From NCBI GenBank assembly GCA_021325175.1, contig JAJPHS010000139.1, forward strand, positions 1-64,000: 64,000 bases of DNA, given 5' to 3'. The DNA is from Terriglobia bacterium (GTDB lineage: Bacteria; Acidobacteriota; Terriglobia; Bryobacterales; Bryobacteraceae). The translations under genes and the position numbers were made by a program. The notes beneath the pieces were generated by a model, which saw only the letters and a list, made by a program, of their open reading frames with translations, made no database searches and had not been told where the DNA came from. Shown piece after piece: positions 1 to 8,796 of the stretch; the stretch's first letter is position 1, and every line of letters begins with the position of its first letter.

Positions 1-1037
1 CCGGTTCCGCCGTAGCGGCGGGTGATGCTGCCGTCGGCCTGAGTGAATTTCTCGAAAATCTTATCGAGCTTATCGGCCGGGATTCCGGGTCCGGTGTCGC
101 TTACCCGAATCCCCACTAGAATTTTTTCGTCGCTCCGGCGGGCCGTCGTGAGCCGGACCCGGACCTCGCCGCGCTCGGTGAACTTCAGGGCGTTCGACAG
201 CAGATTGGCAACGATTTGCTGCAGCCGCAGCGGATCGCCCAGAAGGTCGAACGGGCCGGCGTCATCGGCTTCGAACTTCAGATCCAGGCGCTTCTGCACG
301 GCCTTGGTGTTCTGCGATTTCACGCAATCTTCAATGACCGAGCGCACGTTGAAGGGCAGACGCTCCATCACCATCTTTCCGGCTTCGATCTTGGACAGGT
401 CGAGAATATCGTTGAGCACGCCGAGCAGCGAATAGGCGCAGCGCTGCGCGGTTTCCAGGTGCTCGCGCTGCTCGGGCGCGATGGGCGAGTCCAGCACCAC
501 GTCCAGCATCCCCAACAATCCATTCATGGGAGTGCGCAGTTCGTGGGACATGTTGGCGAGAAATTCGCTCTTGGCCTGGCTGGCGGCGAGGGCGGCGTGC
601 ATGGCTTTTTCCAGGTCCGCCGTGCGCTGCCGGATGCGCTCCTCGAGCAGTTCCTGATGCTGGCGAATCTCTTCCTGAGAGGCGGCCAGCGCCTCGATCA
701 TGCGATTGAAGCTTTCCCCCAGATACTCGATTTCATCGCCGGTCCGGCTCACCTGGATCGGCTCGAATTTGCCTTCGCGCACGCTGGTGATGCCGGCCTG
801 TAGCAGCGCCAGCGGGCGCGCCAGCAGGCGGATGGTAAAGCGCGAAAGCGCTCCGGCCACCACCACCACGATCGCGCACAGCATGATCCCCTTGCTCACG
901 TCGAAGGTGTGCATGCGCAGATCCCAGCACAGAACCATGATCACCACCCACAACACCAGCACGCCGGTGAAAATCGAAAATTTCGAGGCGAGCGAGCGGA
1001 AATGGGGCGGCTTGGGCTGCTTGGGGTCTTCTCTCAT
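1..1037 (-). CDS. Membrane sensor histidine kinase, C-terminus cut off by the window edge
   Basis: The ORF track misses this gene because no stop falls inside the window; I translated it from the minus strand. The ATG at 1037 opens about 345 visible residues. There are two membrane segments (about 20-38 and 50-68), a HAMP-like linker, a short coiled coil, then a HisKA domain with the phospho-acceptor His near residue 165 in SHELRTPMNG. The ATPase domain shows an N box (LLSNALKFTERG) and a G box (DTGPGIP), and ends at RRYGGTG. The first two membrane segments enclose almost no periplasmic loop, so the input is probably membrane-borne or cytoplasmic. It may be a hybrid kinase with a receiver further on; that part is not visible. 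No partner regulator is adjacent; the gene is divergent from pyrD. Confidence 0.9.
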   Translation of the reverse strand, partial: MREDPKQPKPPHFRSLASKFSIFTGVLVLWVVIMVLCWDLRMHTFDVSKGIMLCAIVVVVAGALSRFTIRLLARPLALLQAGITSVREGKFEPIQVSRTGDEIEYLGESFNRMIEALAASQEEIRQHQELLEERIRQRTADLEKAMHAALAASQAKSEFLANMSHELRTPMNGLLGMLDVVLDSPIAPEQREHLETAQRCAYSLLGVLNDILDLSKIEAGKMVMERLPFNVRSVIEDCVKSQNTKAVQKRLDLKFEADDAGPFDLLGDPLRLQQIVANLLSNALKFTERGEVRVRLTTARRSDEKILVGIRVSDTGPGIPADKLDKIFEKFTQADGSITRRYGGT

Positions 1038-1240
1038 GCCGTCAGCAGCCCTTATCGGCGTGAGCTGCGTTTCTTTCGCGCCTGCCTCCACATTTTCATG
1101 GTGCGCCGAATCGGCGCGGCGGAATATCAGCAAGAGACCTTAGTACTCGCCTGTTTTCGCTTTTAGCTCCGCCCGCCGCTTCGTTTTCGTCGAGCAAGTC
1201 CCGTTACATCAGGCGCGCAGTGGCTGCTATGCTGTATAAA

Positions 1241-2158
1241 ATGTCCCCGCGGCTGGCCGCCTCGCTGTGCGGCATTTCCCTTAAAAATCCGGTACTGGCG
1301 GCCTCCGGGACTTACGGATATGGGGTCGAGTTTAAGGAGTTCGTCGATCTTTCGGAGTTGGGCGGAATCGTAGTGAAGGGCCTTTCGCTCGAACCGATGC
1401 CCGGCAATCCGCCGCCGCGGCTGTTTGAAACTCAGGCCGGCATGATCAACTCGATCGGTTTGCAGAACATCGGCGTTCGCGCCTTCGTGCGCGAAAAACT
1501 CCCGGAGCTGCGGGCGGCCGGCGCGACCGTGATCGCGAATCTCTTTGGCTACGCCGTCGAGGACTACGTGGAGGTCGCCCACATACTTGAGGATGCAGAC
1601 GGCATCGCCGCTTATGAGCTGAACGTTTCCTGCCCGAATACGCGGCATGGCGGGATTTTTTTTTCAAGCGATCCGGTGCTGCTCGCCGAAGTGGTCGCGG
1701 CCGTGCGCGCCGTGGCCAGGCGCCCCCTGATCGTGAAGCTTTCCCCGAACGTCGCGCGCATCGAGCCGCTGGCGCAAGCCGCAGCCGCGGCCGGCGCCGA
1801 CGCCCTTTCGCTGGTGAACACTTTTGTCGCCCTGGCCATCGACCCGCGCACGCGCCGCTCCCGCATCGGAGCCGGATTCGGCGGCCTTTCCGGCCCGGCA
1901 ATCAAACCCATTGCCCTGCGAATGGTTTACGAGGCGGCGCAGGCCGTGAAAATTCCGGTGGTCGGCATTGGCGGCATTGCCAGCGGCCTCGACGTCGCGG
2001 AATTCCTGATGGCAGGCGCCTCGGCCGTGGAGGTTGGCTCGGTGAATTTCTGGGATCCGGCCGCCCCGCTGCGCATCGCGGGCGAACTGGACCGGTTTTT
2101 GGAACAGGAAAAAATCGAAAATATCTCCCAAATCATCGGGACATTCAAACTAAATTAA
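1241..2158 (+). CDS. pyrD: Dihydroorotate dehydrogenase, class 1B-like
   Basis: Oxidises dihydroorotate to orotate in pyrimidine synthesis, using FMN in the cytoplasm. The N-terminus ([17 protein letters not shown]), the catalytic-cysteine motif NVSCPNT and the FMN phosphate loop VGIGGIASG fit the class 1B family that normally works with an electron-transfer subunit PyrK. No pyrK is in this window. The track starts at GTG 1220; I prefer ATG 1241 (305 residues), because homologues begin just before the PRLAASLCG stretch. ATG 1229 is also possible. No Shine-Dalgarno sequence is visible. The next gene, ridA, follows 16 bp later in the same direction. Confidence 0.93.
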   Translation: MSPRLAASLCGISLKNPVLAASGTYGYGVEFKEFVDLSELGGIVVKGLSLEPMPGNPPPRLFETQAGMINSIGLQNIGVRAFVREKLPELRAAGATVIANLFGYAVEDYVEVAHILEDADGIAAYELNVSCPNTRHGGIFFSSDPVLLAEVVAAVRAVARRPLIVKLSPNVARIEPLAQAAAAAGADALSLVNTFVALAIDPRTRRSRIGAGFGGLSGPAIKPIALRMVYEAAQAVKIPVVGIGGIASGLDVAEFLMAGASAVEVGSVNFWDPAAPLRIAGELDRFLEQEKIENISQIIGTFKLN

Positions 2159-2174
2159 CACAGGAGAAATCGGC

Positions 2175-2552
2175 ATGACCAGAACCATTTCCACCGCCAA
2201 CGCCCCGAAAGCGATCGGGCCGTATTCACAAGCGGTGATTTCAAACGGCTTTGCGTTTTTGAGCGGGCAGATCCCGCTCGACCCGTCCTCCGGAGAGGTG
2301 ATTGAGGGAGACGTGGCGGCGCAAACCGAGCGCGTCCTGGAAAATCTGAAAGCGGTGCTTGAAGCCTCCGGATCGTCGCTGCAAAACGTGGTCAAGACCA
2401 CGGTATTTTTGAAAGATATGGGCGACTTCTCGAAAATGAACGAGGTTTACGCGCGTTACTTCGGGCAGAATTCGCCGGCCCGCAGCACCGTCGAAGTGGC
2501 GCGGCTGCCGCGCGGCGTGCGCGTCGAAATCGACTGCATCGCCTCGGCCTGA
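2175..2552 (+). CDS. ridA: RidA/YjgF family enamine/imine deaminase
   Basis: 125 residues, the usual family length. RidA hydrolyses reactive 2-aminoacrylate and related imines released by PLP enzymes, and works as a cytoplasmic trimer. The hallmark C-terminal segment [18 protein letters not shown] carries the conserved arginine that binds the substrate carboxylate, and the N-terminal [12 protein letters not shown] motif is intact. CAGGAGAAATCGGC lies just upstream of the ATG, a good ribosome-binding site. It sits between pyrD and hutF with short gaps, so all three may be cotranscribed. Confidence 0.95.
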   Translation: MTRTISTANAPKAIGPYSQAVISNGFAFLSGQIPLDPSSGEVIEGDVAAQTERVLENLKAVLEASGSSLQNVVKTTVFLKDMGDFSKMNEVYARYFGQNSPARSTVEVARLPRGVRVEIDCIASA

Positions 2553-2556
2553 CCCC

Positions 2557-3921
2557 ATGACCAGGGAAACCGGCTGGCTGCCGGATCTGATTTATCTGGA
2601 CGGCCGCTTCGCCTCCGGCGTGGCGATGTTCGCCGATGAATCCGGCCGTATTTCGCGTTTTTCGAGCGATCCCGAGGATTTGAAAGCCGCGCAGCGGATG
2701 GCCGGCCGCGCGCTGTTGCCCGGCTTGGTGAACGTCCATTCGCATGCCTTTCAACGGGTGATTCGCGGCCGAACCGAAAAACGCACCGCCGAGCGTGATA
2801 CCTTCTGGACCTGGCGCGCGGCGATGTACCACGCCGCTAATCGCGTCTCCGCCCAAGCCATGTACGATGTGGCGCGCATGGCCTTTCTGGAGATGCTGCT
2901 TTCCGGCATCACCACCGCCGGCGAATTTCATTACCTGCATCATCAGCCGGATGGAAGCGCCTGCCACCCGCGCAACCTTCTGGCGCTCGAAATCCTGCGC
3001 GCGGCGCGCGATTTGGGCCTCAGAATCGCGCTGCTGCGGACCGCATACGTTCGCGCCGGATGGAACAAGCCGCCCGATCCGGGGCAGATCCGGTTTCTCA
3101 CCCCGCGTGTCGAGGATTTTATAGCCGACACCGAGGCGCTGCGCGAATCGGCCGCCGACGATCGCGCCTGGGTCGGCGTCGCGCCGCACAGTATTCGCGC
3201 GGTTCCGCTCGACTATTTGCGCCGTGTCGCGAAATACGCCCGCGAAAACAAGCTCAGGACGCACATGCACGTGGCCGAGCAGCCGGCCGAAGTCGACGCC
3301 TGTTTGGGCGAGTACGGCTGCCGGCCGGTGGAACTGCTGCATCGCGAGGGCCTGCTCGATCATCGCTTCACCGCGATTCACGCCATCCACATTACTCCGG
3401 AAGAGGCCGGTTTTCTTGGAAATTCGCAGGTCTGCGCCTGTCCGACTTCGGAGCGAAATCTGGGCGACGGCGCCGTTCCCGCCGATCTGCTCTACAACGC
3501 CGGCGCAAAAATTTGTTTCGGAACCGACAGCAATATTCAGATCGATGTGCTGGAGGACGCGCGTCTGCTTGAATACGATCTGCGAATGAACAAGTTGCAG
3601 CGCGTGGTTCTTTCAGACAGCGACGATCTGGCGCGGCGCTTATTTCAAAGCGCCACGGAATCGGGCGCCGACAGCCTCGGCTCGCCCGGCGGAAAATTGG
3701 AAGCGGGCCGCGCCGCCGATTTCTTCACCATCGACCTGGAGGATTTATCGGTGGCCGGCGCGGACCCGTCTTCCCTGCTCGATCACATCGTTTTTTCGCT
3801 GGAACGGACCGCGATTCGCGAGGTTTTCATCGGCGGAAAGCGCGTCGTTCAAGACGGACGGCATCCTGCGCAGGAAGAGGTAATTCGCAATTTCGCGCGC
3901 ATTCAGCGGAATTTATGGTGA
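2557..3921 (+). CDS. hutF: Formimidoylglutamate deiminase
   Basis: 454 residues, an amidohydrolase-fold enzyme that converts N-formimino-L-glutamate to N-formyl-L-glutamate and ammonia in histidine degradation. Visible metal-site motifs are HSHAFQR near the N-terminus, HMHVAEQ in the middle and FGTDSN towards the end. The DTFWTWR stretch after the first motif and CPTSERNLGDG are typical of HutF rather than of guanine or cytosine deaminases. It overlaps the following M20 deacylase by 7 bp (ATGGTGA), so the two are almost certainly translated together. No hutH, hutU, hutI or hutG is present here. Confidence 0.88.
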   Translation: MTRETGWLPDLIYLDGRFASGVAMFADESGRISRFSSDPEDLKAAQRMAGRALLPGLVNVHSHAFQRVIRGRTEKRTAERDTFWTWRAAMYHAANRVSAQAMYDVARMAFLEMLLSGITTAGEFHYLHHQPDGSACHPRNLLALEILRAARDLGLRIALLRTAYVRAGWNKPPDPGQIRFLTPRVEDFIADTEALRESAADDRAWVGVAPHSIRAVPLDYLRRVAKYARENKLRTHMHVAEQPAEVDACLGEYGCRPVELLHREGLLDHRFTAIHAIHITPEEAGFLGNSQVCACPTSERNLGDGAVPADLLYNAGAKICFGTDSNIQIDVLEDARLLEYDLRMNKLQRVVLSDSDDLARRLFQSATESGADSLGSPGGKLEAGRAADFFTIDLEDLSVAGADPSSLLDHIVFSLERTAIREVFIGGKRVVQDGRHPAQEEVIRNFARIQRNLW

Positions 3922-5027
3922 AAACGGCGTCGATTTTGCGCGATTTAGTCGCCATCCCCTCGGTTTCTTCGCTGAGCAACGTCCCGGTGGTGAATTACGC
4001 GCTCAATTTTCTCCAGGGATGGAAGATCGAGCGCCACCCCTACACCGATCCCGCGGGAACCGCGAAATTAAACGTCGTGGCCCGCACCAGGCCCGGAATC
4101 GCCGGGCTCGCGCTCGTTTGCCACACCGATACGGTGCCGTTCGACCCGGATTGGAAGGAAGCGGTAAATCCGAAAATTCGCGGCGGGAAGCTGTACGGAC
4201 GCGGCAGTTGCGACGTCAAAGGATTTCTGGCTTGCGTTCTGAGCGCGGCGTCGAAGATCGATCCGCAAGAACTGACGACGCCGCTGGCGGTCGCGCTCAC
4301 AGCCGATGAAGAGATCGGATGCGTGGGCGCTAAATTTTTAGCGAAGAAAAAAGCTCTTCGCGCCCGCCACACGATTATCGGCGAGCCGACCGGACTCGCG
4401 CCGGTTCGCGCCGGGAAAGGATACGCGCTGGCGGAGATCGTGGTTCGGGGAAAAGAGGCGCATAGCGCTTTTCCGGCAAGCGGGCGATCGGCGATTGGCG
4501 ACGCAGCGCGCGTGATTCTCGCACTGGAGCGCGTATCCAGGAAGCTGGCGTCGCGGCGCAATCGCGCTTTCGATCCCTCCTACACGACGCTGAACGCCGG
4601 AGTGATCCGGGGCGGATCCGCGAAAAACATCGTGCCGGGAGAATGTCGTATTACGGTCGAGTGGCGGCCGATCCCGGGACAGGACGGCGGATGGGCGGCG
4701 GAGTTGATTCGCGAAGAACTCGCGGCGCTGCGGGAAAAGGACGCGGGCTTCGCCGCGGAGCTCGAAGTGAAGCGGCTTGATCCGGCATTCGCGCCGTCGC
4801 GGGACGATGCGCTGGCGGGGCTGCTCGAAACGCTCAGCGGCCGGCGCGCGACCACGGTCGCGTTTGGAACCGAGGCGGCGCACCTGGGAACGCCGGGCGC
4901 GGAAACGGTCGTCTTCGGTCCCGGCGATATGACGGTGGCGCACAAGTCGGGCGAGTTTGTACCGATCGACGAGTTGGAAGAGTGCGTAACCTATCTGGAC
5001 GCGGCGATCCGGAATTTTTGCGCGTGA
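3915..5027 (+). CDS. M20 family deacylase, ArgE/acetylornithine deacetylase-like
   Basis: 370 residues. Dinuclear zinc peptidase-fold motifs are present: HTDTVPF, GRGSCDVKG, the catalytic glutamates in TADEEIG, GEPT and the final AHKSGEF. The dimerisation lid domain occupies roughly residues 170-280. By sequence it is ArgE-like (removes an acyl group from an N-acylated amino acid). Because it overlaps hutF by 7 bp, its real substrate may be N-formyl-L-glutamate, the HutF product, in place of HutG; that is inference from position only. Assignment to arginine synthesis cannot be excluded. Confidence 0.82.
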   Translation: MVKTASILRDLVAIPSVSSLSNVPVVNYALNFLQGWKIERHPYTDPAGTAKLNVVARTRPGIAGLALVCHTDTVPFDPDWKEAVNPKIRGGKLYGRGSCDVKGFLACVLSAASKIDPQELTTPLAVALTADEEIGCVGAKFLAKKKALRARHTIIGEPTGLAPVRAGKGYALAEIVVRGKEAHSAFPASGRSAIGDAARVILALERVSRKLASRRNRAFDPSYTTLNAGVIRGGSAKNIVPGECRITVEWRPIPGQDGGWAAELIREELAALREKDAGFAAELEVKRLDPAFAPSRDDALAGLLETLSGRRATTVAFGTEAAHLGTPGAETVVFGPGDMTVAHKSGEFVPIDELEECVTYLDAAIRNFCA

Positions 5028-5031
5028 CGGC

Positions 5032-5037
5032 TATGAT
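5032..5037 (+). promoter_or_regulatory. -10-like hexamer TATGAT close to the start of the 5046 gene
   Basis: TATGAT is followed by 8 nt and then GTG 5046. Transcription would begin about at the start codon, giving a leaderless message. No Shine-Dalgarno sequence lies between. Confidence 0.5.
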
Positions 5038-5045
5038 AAGACTCT

Positions 5046-6629
5046 GTGCCTGAAAATTTCGATGCAATCATCATCGGCGGCGGGCATAACGGGCTCGTCA
5101 CCGCCGCGTATCTGGCGCGCGCCAGGCGGCGCGTGATCGTTTTGGAAGCCCGCGAGCTGGTGGGCGGATGCGCCGTTACCGAAGAAATCTGGCCCGGCTA
5201 CCGGGTCTCGACGGGGGCGTATCTTTCGAGCCTTCTGCAACAAAAAGTGGTTCGCGATCTGGAGCTGGAGAAGTTCGGATATAAGGTCGACGCGAAAGAT
5301 CCGGCGTTTTTTTCTCCCTTTCCCGATGGGCGGTGCCTGTTCATGTGGCAGGACCGGGCGAAGACGATTGAAGAAATCGCGAAATTTTCCAAGCGCGACG
5401 CGGAAACCTATCCCCGATATGAAGAGCGGCTGGAAAAACTGGCGCGCGTCGCCGAAGAAATGCTGCTCACCACGCCGCCTCCGTTTCCGCCGGGCGGCAT
5501 GGGCGATGCGATGGAGTATCTGAAGCTGGCCGGATCGATGCGTGGGTTGTCGAAGCGCGAGGTTGTGGCGCTGATCAAAATTTTCACTCAAAGCGCGGCG
5601 GATTTTTTGGATGAGTGGTTTGAATCGGAAGAAGTGAAGGTCACGCTGGCCACCGATGGCGTGATCGGCGCAAACGGCGGGCCGCGATCGCCGGGAACGG
5701 CCTACATTCTGTTGCATCACTGCATGGGCGGCGTGAACGGCCATCGCGGGCTGTGGGGATTCGTGCGCGGCGGGATGGGCGCGGTGTCCAATGCGATCGC
5801 GGAATCGGCGCGCTCGCGCGGCGCGGTGATCCGCACCAGTTCCCCGGTCGCGAAAATTTTGGTGAAGGAGGGGCGCGTTCGCGGCGTCGCGCTCGAAAAT
5901 GGCGACGAGATTCAGGCGCGCATCGTGGCGAGCGGCGTCGATCCGCGGCGGACTTTTCTCCAATTGATGGAGGAGCGCGACCTCGATCCGGATTTTCTCG
6001 AAGACATTCGGCACTTCCGGTCCGAGGGAACGTCGCTCAAAATGAATCTTGCGCTGAGCGGCTTGCCGGAGTTTCGCGCGCTCGCCGGAGCGCCCGGGCC
6101 GCAGCACAAAGCGACCATGCACATCTGCCCGTCGATCGATTACATCGAGCGCGCCTGGGACGACGCCAAATACGGCCGCCCGTCGCAATCGCCGCTGATC
6201 GAGATGACCATTCCCACCATGTACGATCCGTCGCTTGCGCCGCCGGGCCGCCACATCATGGGAATTTTTCTGCAATACGCGCCGTACACGCTGCGCGGCG
6301 CCACCTGGGACGAGCTGCGCGAAGGCTACGCGGATCGCGTGCTGGAGGTGATCGAGGAATATTGCCCGAATATCAAATCGATCGTGCTGGAGCGGCAGAC
6401 GCTCACGCCGCTCGATCTGGAGCGCCGTTTCGGCATCACCGGCGGAAACATTTTTCACGGCGAGATGAGCGCGGATCAAATGTTTGTCCTGCGGCCCGTG
6501 GCCGGATTCGCGCGCTACCGGATGCCGGTTCGCGGGCTTTATTTATGCGGCTCCGGCGCGCATCCGGGCGGCGGCGTGATGGGCGCGCCGGGCCACAACT
6601 GCGCGCGGGAAATCTTAAAGGATCGTTAA
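5046..6629 (+). CDS. FAD-dependent phytoene dehydrogenase-like oxidoreductase (PYROXD2 type)
   Basis: 527 residues. An N-terminal dinucleotide-binding motif, IIIGGGHNGLVTAAYLARA, is followed by a long FAD-binding amine-oxidase/carotenoid-desaturase-like body. The C-terminal FAD signature reads GLYLCGSGAHPGGGVMGAPGHNCA. The family includes carotenoid desaturases and retinol saturases, but this sequence most resembles the PYROXD2 branch, whose substrate is poorly known. No carotenoid genes are nearby, so I would not call it a phytoene desaturase. Start GTG 5046 is chosen because the glycine-rich motif begins at about residue 8 and a TATGAT box lies just upstream. Confidence 0.85.
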   Translation: MPENFDAIIIGGGHNGLVTAAYLARARRRVIVLEARELVGGCAVTEEIWPGYRVSTGAYLSSLLQQKVVRDLELEKFGYKVDAKDPAFFSPFPDGRCLFMWQDRAKTIEEIAKFSKRDAETYPRYEERLEKLARVAEEMLLTTPPPFPPGGMGDAMEYLKLAGSMRGLSKREVVALIKIFTQSAADFLDEWFESEEVKVTLATDGVIGANGGPRSPGTAYILLHHCMGGVNGHRGLWGFVRGGMGAVSNAIAESARSRGAVIRTSSPVAKILVKEGRVRGVALENGDEIQARIVASGVDPRRTFLQLMEERDLDPDFLEDIRHFRSEGTSLKMNLALSGLPEFRALAGAPGPQHKATMHICPSIDYIERAWDDAKYGRPSQSPLIEMTIPTMYDPSLAPPGRHIMGIFLQYAPYTLRGATWDELREGYADRVLEVIEEYCPNIKSIVLERQTLTPLDLERRFGITGGNIFHGEMSADQMFVLRPVAGFARYRMPVRGLYLCGSGAHPGGGVMGAPGHNCAREILKDR

Positions 6630-6648
6630 AGGGTACAATTGATCGGTT

Positions 6649-7326
6649 ATGGCGCTTGACGTCCTGCTGGTGGACGACCACAAGATCATGCGCGACGGCA
6701 TTAAAGCCATCCTGAGCCGCGGCGAAGAGTTTCGCGTGGTGGGCGAGGCCGAGTCGGGCATGGACGCGGTGCAGTTCGTCAAGAATCACCGGCCCGATCT
6801 GGTGCTGATGGACATCGGCCTTCCGGGGCTGAACGGCGTCGAGACGACGGCCGAAATTTTGCGCCACCACCCCGCCTGTAAAATCATCATCCTTTCGATG
6901 TACGACGATGAAAATTCTGTGGTGAGCGCGATCCGCAGCGGCGCGCGCGCCTTCATTTTGAAAAAAGCGTCGGATACGGATCTGGTGGAGGCGCTGCGCA
7001 TGGTGGCCCGCGGCGGAGCGTATCTGAGCCCGCAGGTCTCCGACCGGCTGCTGGCGCGCATTCAGAAAGGCGATTTGCAGGCAAAGGCGGCGCCGGCCGC
7101 GCTCGAAGGATTGTCGCCGCGCGAGCTACAGGTGCTGCGCATGGTGGCGGAGGGCAAGACGAGCAAGGAAATCGCGGTCGTGCTCGATCTGCGCGAGCAG
7201 ACGGTCCGCAGTTACCGCAAAACCATGATGAAAAAACTGGGCGTGAATAACGTGGCCGGACTGACGCAGCTCGCCTTATCGACCGGCCTGACGCGGTTAC
7301 CGAAGGGCGCGGCGGAAGGCGGCTAG
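6649..7326 (+). CDS. NarL/LuxR-family response regulator
   Basis: 225 residues. The receiver domain (1-120) has the acidic pair in LLVDDHK, the phospho-acceptor Asp in LVLMDIGLPG and the conserved Lys in ARAFILKKAS. The C-terminal helix-turn-helix of the LuxR class covers LSPRELQVLRMVAEGKTSKEIA to the end. No histidine kinase is adjacent, so its sensor is unknown. A TACAAT box ends 9 nt before the ATG, suggesting a very short or absent leader. Regulators of this class often bind 16-bp TACC-type palindromes, which is relevant to the repeated motif near 37-38 kb, but no direct link is shown. Confidence 0.93.
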   Translation: MALDVLLVDDHKIMRDGIKAILSRGEEFRVVGEAESGMDAVQFVKNHRPDLVLMDIGLPGLNGVETTAEILRHHPACKIIILSMYDDENSVVSAIRSGARAFILKKASDTDLVEALRMVARGGAYLSPQVSDRLLARIQKGDLQAKAAPAALEGLSPRELQVLRMVAEGKTSKEIAVVLDLREQTVRSYRKTMMKKLGVNNVAGLTQLALSTGLTRLPKGAAEGG

Positions 7327-7329
7327 CGA

Positions 7330-8229
7330 GTGCAACGCGACTCGCCTTGGGGACCGATCGCCGTCGCCGACGCGCACCTGCACTTTTTTTCCCATCGTTT
7401 TTTCACCACGCTCGCCGCGCAAAAGCCCGGGCTCACGACGGAGGAAATCAGGTCGAAAACGGGAGTCAACCTGCCGCCGGAAGAGCCGGAACGCTTCGCG
7501 GCGATGTGGGCGCGCGAGCTGGACCGCCATGGCGTGGAGCGCGCCGCGCTGATCGCCAGCGTGCCCGGCGACGAAAGCTCCGTACTGGCCGCGGCGCGCG
7601 CGTTTCCCGGTCGATTTTTCGCCTTTGCGATGGTCCATCCGCGGATGTGGACGCCCGAGAATTTCGCCGGCGCGAGCGCGGCGTGCCTGTTTCCGGCGAT
7701 GCACGGCTACTCGGTTCACGACGATTTCGCGCAGCCGGTGTTTCAATGGGCGGAACAAAACCGGAGCGTCGTGTTTGTGCACTGCGGTGTGCTGAGCGTG
7801 GGGATTCGCGGCAAGCTGGGGCTGGCCTCGCCATTCGACATGCGGTTTTCGAATCCGGTCGATCTGCATGCCGTCGCGCTTCGCTACCCGGCCGCGCGTT
7901 TCGTCGTGCCGCATTTCGGCGCCGGATATTTTCGCGAAGCGCTGATGCTGGCCGATCTGTGCCCCAACGTGTACCTGGATACGTCCAGCTCCAATTCCTG
8001 GATGCGCTATCAGGAATCGCACCTTGATTTGCGGCAGGTGTTCCGGCGCGCGCTGGACGTCGCAGGTCCGCAGCGGCTGCTGTTCGGCAGCGATTCGGCG
8101 CTGCTGCCGCCGGGTTGGAAGCATCAGGTCTTTGACGATCAGGCGACGGCGCTGTACGAGCTTGGCGTGAGCCTGCATGACGCGCGGGCGATTTTCGGGG
8201 AAAATTTGCTGAGAATTCTGGCGCGCTGA
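7330..8229 (+). CDS. Amidohydrolase-2 family TIM-barrel hydrolase/decarboxylase
   Basis: 299 residues starting at GTG 7330, only 3 bp after the response regulator stop. The metal-binding HxH motif appears at the start (VADAHLHFFSHR), a barrel His in VVPHFGAGY and the late Asp in LLFGSDSALLPPGW. The layout matches the amidohydrolase-2 (ACMS decarboxylase-like) group. Substrate is not predictable from sequence. Close spacing suggests cotranscription with the regulator upstream. Confidence 0.8.
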   Translation: MQRDSPWGPIAVADAHLHFFSHRFFTTLAAQKPGLTTEEIRSKTGVNLPPEEPERFAAMWARELDRHGVERAALIASVPGDESSVLAAARAFPGRFFAFAMVHPRMWTPENFAGASAACLFPAMHGYSVHDDFAQPVFQWAEQNRSVVFVHCGVLSVGIRGKLGLASPFDMRFSNPVDLHAVALRYPAARFVVPHFGAGYFREALMLADLCPNVYLDTSSSNSWMRYQESHLDLRQVFRRALDVAGPQRLLFGSDSALLPPGWKHQVFDDQATALYELGVSLHDARAIFGENLLRILAR

Positions 8230-8244
8230 GCCGACATTGTAAAT

Positions 8245-8745
8245 GTGCTGGCGCGAATTCTCGGGCTGCGAAAAGCAGCGATGATTTATCCCATTCGTCC
8301 AGTGCCGCGATGCGCGGTGCTCGCGGACGGATTCCGGTCGCTGGGACCGGTGCGCGTTTTTCCCTCCGGATGGAACGAGGAAGCGGCGAAGTTCGATCCG
8401 CAGGCCATCGCGGCGCCGCTCCCCCGGTTGGAAACGCTGGCGGGCGCGGTAACGCTGACGCACGCGGTGATCGTTTTCCGGCGCCAATGGGAGCCGCGTC
8501 TCGATGCGGCGCAGCGCGATCGCCTGTGGCGCGCTTTTCGCGTGCCCGTATTTGAGCAGATCATCGCGGAAGATTGCACCCTGCTGGCCGCCGAATGCGA
8601 AGCGCACGATGGATTGCACATCGAATCGGCGAAATTCGCGGCGGGCGATCATGAAATCGACCGCTCGGCGTGCGCGTGCGGAAAAACAACGCCGAGACTG
8701 ACCGGACGCGAAGCAATCCGCCGGGCGGCGGCGTACGCGCGCTGA
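8245..8745 (+). CDS. Unknown protein resembling only the tail region of a phenylacetate-CoA-ligase-like enzyme
   Basis: 166 residues from GTG 8245 (ATG 8281 also possible). I do not recognise the whole protein. Two short stretches, LLAAECEAHDGLHIES and ACACGKTTPRLTG, recall the post-adenylation region and cysteine-rich CxCG tail of phenylacetate-CoA-ligase-like AMP-forming enzymes, but there is no ATP-binding P-loop and no catalytic N-terminal half. It could be a decayed remnant or a small acidobacterial family that kept only this fold. It is in line with the upstream amidohydrolase, 15 bp away. Confidence 0.55.
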   Translation: MLARILGLRKAAMIYPIRPVPRCAVLADGFRSLGPVRVFPSGWNEEAAKFDPQAIAAPLPRLETLAGAVTLTHAVIVFRRQWEPRLDAAQRDRLWRAFRVPVFEQIIAEDCTLLAAECEAHDGLHIESAKFAAGDHEIDRSACACGKTTPRLTGREAIRRAAAYAR

Positions 8746-8796
8746 AAACGGCCTGGCGCGCGCCGGCTCCGACGTCCATTCTGTTATCCGACGGCG

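Noticed and set aside
5031-6479. 482-residue minus-strand ORF over the 5046 oxidoreductase gene
   Set aside because: Arg/His/Gln-rich shadow translation of a GC-rich gene. The plus strand has clear FAD motifs.
6649-7326. The NarL-type regulator here as the protein that binds ATACC-N8-GGTAT
   Set aside because: The site size fits its class, but it is 30 kb away, and nothing in the sequence ties it to these sites. Left as unassigned.
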